Below the pieces are notes generated by a model. That model was not told where the DNA came from and did not search any database. It saw nothing but the letters and a program-made list of their open reading frames with translations. The position numbers and the translations under genes were made by a program. Shown here piece after piece: positions 13,649 to 15,701 of a stretch of 15,701 nt of DNA (position 1 is its first letter; every line of letters begins with the position of its first letter). This stretch comes from Planctomycetota bacterium. Lineage in GTDB: Bacteria; Planctomycetota; Brocadiia; Brocadiales; Bathyanammoxibiaceae. Location of the stretch: the NCBI GenBank assembly GCA_030623665.1, contig JAUXLO010000006.1:1-15701 (forward strand), read 5' to 3'.

Positions 13649-14365
13649 ATGCGCCACATCAAAAAATCATTGTTGACCGCTGTCTTTATCGTTTCGATTG
13701 GGGTTGTTCCGATGGTGCTGGGCATGCAGTCAGCCCCTGCCTATGGGGCCTCAGTAAAGGAGAATAAAAAGAAACTGCTAGAGACTAATAAATGCCCCGA
13801 ATGCGACCTAAGGCGTGCCATTCTGAGCGATGCCAAACTGAACTCTGCCAACCTAAGCGATGCCAACTTGACGGAGACCATGCTAAAAGGCGCTAATCTG
13901 AGCGGGGCCAACCTGGAAGGTGCTAACCTTAAGTACGCTAATATGACTGAGGCCAACCTGAGTGGTGCTAACCTGAGCGGGGCCAATTTGTATTTTTCGA
14001 GCCTGGAACGTGCCGTCCTAAGCGATGCCGAGTTGAGCGGTGCCATTCTGACGTACGACTACCTGCAAGGGGCCGACCTGAGTGGTGCTAACCTGAGCGG
14101 GGCCAACCTTGAGCATGCTATTGCGGCGGAGGCCAACCTGAGCGGTGCCAACCTAACCGGTGCCAAGCTGACCCATGCCAACCTCTACCATGCCGACCTG
14201 AGCGGTGCTAACCTGGACCACGCCGACTTGAAGAGCGCCAAGCTGAAGGGTGCTAACTTGAGCGATGTTAAGGTCGAAAAGGCAGACTTTGAGGGAGCGG
14301 AGGGTCTTACCCCGGAGCAGAAGGAGTATCTCAGAAAAAACGGCGCCATAAACGTACCCGAATAG
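13649..14365 (+). CDS. Exported pentapeptide-repeat protein 1
   Basis: Product of 238 residues: Sec signal peptide (KK, hydrophobic core, probable cut after AYGA at residue 34), a short charged helix ENKKKLLETNKC, a CPEC pair (C49, C52), about 32 pentapeptides of the A(N/D)LSG type from 53 to about 213, and a C-terminal cap with GLTPEQKEYLRKNGA (219-233). Pentapeptide repeats form a right-handed four-sided beta helix. The uninterrupted ANLSGANLSG blocks imply a regular tower, broken by less typical faces (YFSSLERAV, ILTYDYLQ). The start is ATG 13649 with AGGGGA upstream; an in-frame TTG at 13643 is less likely. No catalytic domain is present. Known exported members have largely unknown roles, and DNA-mimic or gyrase-protecting members are cytosolic, so that role is unlikely here. 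Confidence 0.88.
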   Translation: MRHIKKSLLTAVFIVSIGVVPMVLGMQSAPAYGASVKENKKKLLETNKCPECDLRRAILSDAKLNSANLSDANLTETMLKGANLSGANLEGANLKYANMTEANLSGANLSGANLYFSSLERAVLSDAELSGAILTYDYLQGADLSGANLSGANLEHAIAAEANLSGANLTGAKLTHANLYHADLSGANLDHADLKSAKLKGANLSDVKVEKADFEGAEGLTPEQKEYLRKNGAINVPE

Positions 14366-14404
14366 GGGCTACGGAGATTATATGAGCGGAAGGGGTAGTT
14401 AAAA

Positions 14405-15064
14405 ATGGTCAATATCAGGAAATTACTATTAGCCACAACCTTTATAGTTTCAACTGGATTTGTTCCGGTTGTGCTGGGCATGCAGTCAGGCCCTGCCTAT
14501 GGGGCCTCAGTAGAGGAGAACAAAAGGAAACTGCTAGAGACGAACGAATGCCCCGAATGCGACCTGAGGGGTGCCGACCTGAGCGGCGCAAACCTGGAGG
14601 ACGCCGACCTGTATGGTGCTAACCTCGTGGGTGCCAACCTGACAGACGCCAACCTGAGCAATGCCATCGTGCTTGCGTCGAACCTGACAGACGCCAACCT
14701 TACGGGTGCTGACCTCGTGGGTGCCAACCTGGAAGGTGCCAACCTTACCGGTGCTGGCCTCGTGGGTGCCGACCTTGAGGATGCCGTCCTTATCGGTGCT
14801 AACCTGATTGCTGCCAACCTGACGGATGCCAACCTGAGCCATGCAGACCTGAGTGGTATTGCCGTACTGGTCCTCGTCTCGCTGAGCGGTGCCAACTTGA
14901 ATGGTGCCAACCTGAGCAATGCCCTCGTGCTTGGGGCAAACCTGAGAGGGGCAAACCTGAACGGTACTAAAGTCGAAGGAGCGAACTTTCAGCTTGCGGA
15001 GGGTCTCACCCCGGAGCAGAAGGAGTATCTCAGGAAACACGGTGCCATAGATGTACCCGAGTAG
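14405..15064 (+). CDS. Exported pentapeptide-repeat protein 2
   Basis: Product of 219 residues built like protein 1: signal peptide with cut near AYGA (residue 34), the CPEC pair at C50 and C53 region (CPECDL at 49-54), a pentapeptide tower from about 54 to 195 and the cap GLTPEQKEYLRKHGA. The tower is more regular than in protein 1 and has many hydrophobic outer positions (LVGANLTDANL, IVLASNL). Around residues 149-160 (DLSGIAVLVLVSLSG) the five-residue register slips by one and the segment turns strongly hydrophobic, unlike the rest. AAGGGG lies about 9 bases before the ATG. The gene follows gene 1 by 39 bases with no terminator, so the three are probably cotranscribed. Confidence 0.88.
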   Translation: MVNIRKLLLATTFIVSTGFVPVVLGMQSGPAYGASVEENKRKLLETNECPECDLRGADLSGANLEDADLYGANLVGANLTDANLSNAIVLASNLTDANLTGADLVGANLEGANLTGAGLVGADLEDAVLIGANLIAANLTDANLSHADLSGIAVLVLVSLSGANLNGANLSNALVLGANLRGANLNGTKVEGANFQLAEGLTPEQKEYLRKHGAIDVPE

Positions 15065-15104
15065 CGGCTAACAGGTTTATATGAGAGGAAGGGAAGAGTT
15101 AAAA

Positions 15105-15629
15105 ATGGTCAATATCAAGAAATTACTATTAGCCACAACCTTTGTAGTTTCAAATGGATTTGTTCCGGTTGTACTGGGCATGCAGTCAGCCGCTGCCTTT
15201 ACAGACCCAGCAGTCGAGCAGAATAAAGAGAGACTGCTGGAGACGGGGAGGTGCCCCGGATGCGACCTGACGGAGGCTGACTTGAGCGGTGTCGACCTGG
15301 CGGGTGCCGACCTGAGGGCCGCCAAGCTGGAGGACGCCAACCTTAGCGGCGTCAACCTTAGCGGTGCCGACCTGCGCGGTATTATGCTGGCGGATGCCGA
15401 CTTGAGCGGTGCCGACCTGAGCGGTGCCATCCTGGGTGGCTCCACCCTGCGGGGTGCCAACCTGGCGGGTGCCGACCTGACACGTGCCGACCTGAGCAGT
15501 ACCGACCTAACGGGTGTTGTCCTGGGTGATGTTAAGGTCAAAAAGACAGACTTTGAGGGAGCGGAGGGTCTCACCCCGGAGCAGAAGGAGTATCTCAGAA
15601 AAAACGGCGCCATAAATGTACCCGAATAG
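15105..15629 (+). CDS. Exported pentapeptide-repeat protein 3
   Basis: Shortest member, 174 residues: signal peptide almost identical to that of protein 2, the cap EQNKERLLETGRC with a CPGC pair (C50, C53), about 18 pentapeptides of the ADLSG type, and the C-terminal cap GLTPEQKEYLRKNGAINVPE. An in-frame ATG at 15081 would add eight residues (MRGREELK). I reject it because the homologous leader of gene 2 carries a stop in that frame, and because ATG 15105 matches the starts of genes 1 and 2. The mature N-terminus differs from its sisters (FTDPA in place of YGAS). After the stop, 72 bases remain; they contain CGGACTT (15636-15642) and AAGTCCG (15675-15681), a loose inverted repeat that could be part of a terminator. 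Confidence 0.87.
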   Translation: MVNIKKLLLATTFVVSNGFVPVVLGMQSAAAFTDPAVEQNKERLLETGRCPGCDLTEADLSGVDLAGADLRAAKLEDANLSGVNLSGADLRGIMLADADLSGADLSGAILGGSTLRGANLAGADLTRADLSSTDLTGVVLGDVKVKKTDFEGAEGLTPEQKEYLRKNGAINVPE

Positions 15630-15701
15630 GGGCACCGGACTTCCTGCACAGGGTTTAGTGGAAGTGGATTGGCTAAGTCCGCATAGAGGAATGAGGCCTG
15701 C

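Larger units (their letters stand above)
13649..15629 (+). repeat. Tandem triplication of a pentapeptide-repeat gene
   Basis: Three successive genes share leader, signal peptide, CxxC cap and C-terminal cap at DNA level. The 39- and 40-base spacers before genes 2 and 3 are also homologous (both contain TTATATGAG then GGAAGG and GTTAAAAATGG), so the duplicated unit is gene plus leader. The repeat towers differ in length: total protein lengths are 238, 219 and 174 residues. Confidence 0.85.

Noticed and set aside
13800..15540. CRISPR-like or satellite DNA because of the dense short repeats
   Set aside because: The period is 15 bases in frame and imperfect, with no constant repeat and unique spacer; it is a coding pentapeptide pattern.
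13741..15649. Long minus-strand frames of LAPLRSAP-type repeats opposite the pentapeptide genes
   Set aside because: They are complements of the ANLSG codon repeats. The plus-strand frames have signal peptides, ribosome sites and family caps.

Overview
The window comes from a bacterium, shown by tilS, sigma70-type promoters, Shine-Dalgarno sites, Sec signal peptides and a lipobox. The class II (adenosylcobalamin) ribonucleotide reductase, two cobalamin-domain radical SAM enzymes and an AhbD-type haem synthase suggest an anaerobic or microaerobic Gram-negative cell with plenty of cobalamin and Fe-S enzymes. I would look first in anammox-type Planctomycetota, Nitrospirota or Desulfobacterota, but nothing here fixes the phylum. 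No tRNA, rRNA, CRISPR array, transposase or integrase was found. No gap between genes exceeds 300 bases; the longest is 13411-13648.

Layout. (1) 2-949 (+): 3' part of nrdJ, ending convergently against (2) 1048-4110 (-): two adjacent 494-residue B12-binding/radical SAM paralogues, about 70% identical, behind a near-consensus promoter (TTGACA-17-TTTAAT) that contains a dyad. (3) 4267-8262 (-): a compact run of five genes: a glutaredoxin-like CPYT protein, AhbD-like radical SAM/SPASM protein, exported protein of unknown function, Methyltransf_2-type SAM methyltransferase and a double-domain universal stress protein. The last four are spaced like an operon (21, 2 and 31 bases). (4) 8421-10600 (-): a GH99-like lipoprotein gene followed after two bases by an exported TPR protein with a Trp-containing 14-residue repeat and a C-terminal membrane anchor. 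(5) 10739-11809 (-) and 11956-13410 (+): a nucleotide-sugar-epimerase-like SDR and tilS, divergently transcribed from two good promoters whose -35 boxes form an inverted repeat. These promoters show that both longest ORFs start too far upstream. (6) 13649-15629 (+): three tandem exported pentapeptide-repeat proteins with matching N- and C-terminal caps and mosaic relationships.

How the genes may work together. The best candidate for an undescribed system is region 3. A radical SAM enzyme of the haem-b-synthase family with an unusual Gly/His-rich loop sits with a methyltransferase of the superfamily that includes the tetrapyrrole methylase BchU, an exported protein and a thiol/redox protein. 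A modified-tetrapyrrole or metal-cofactor pathway is possible, but this is inference. The second candidate is the pentapeptide-repeat family, whose members share caps but differ in the length of the repeat tower.
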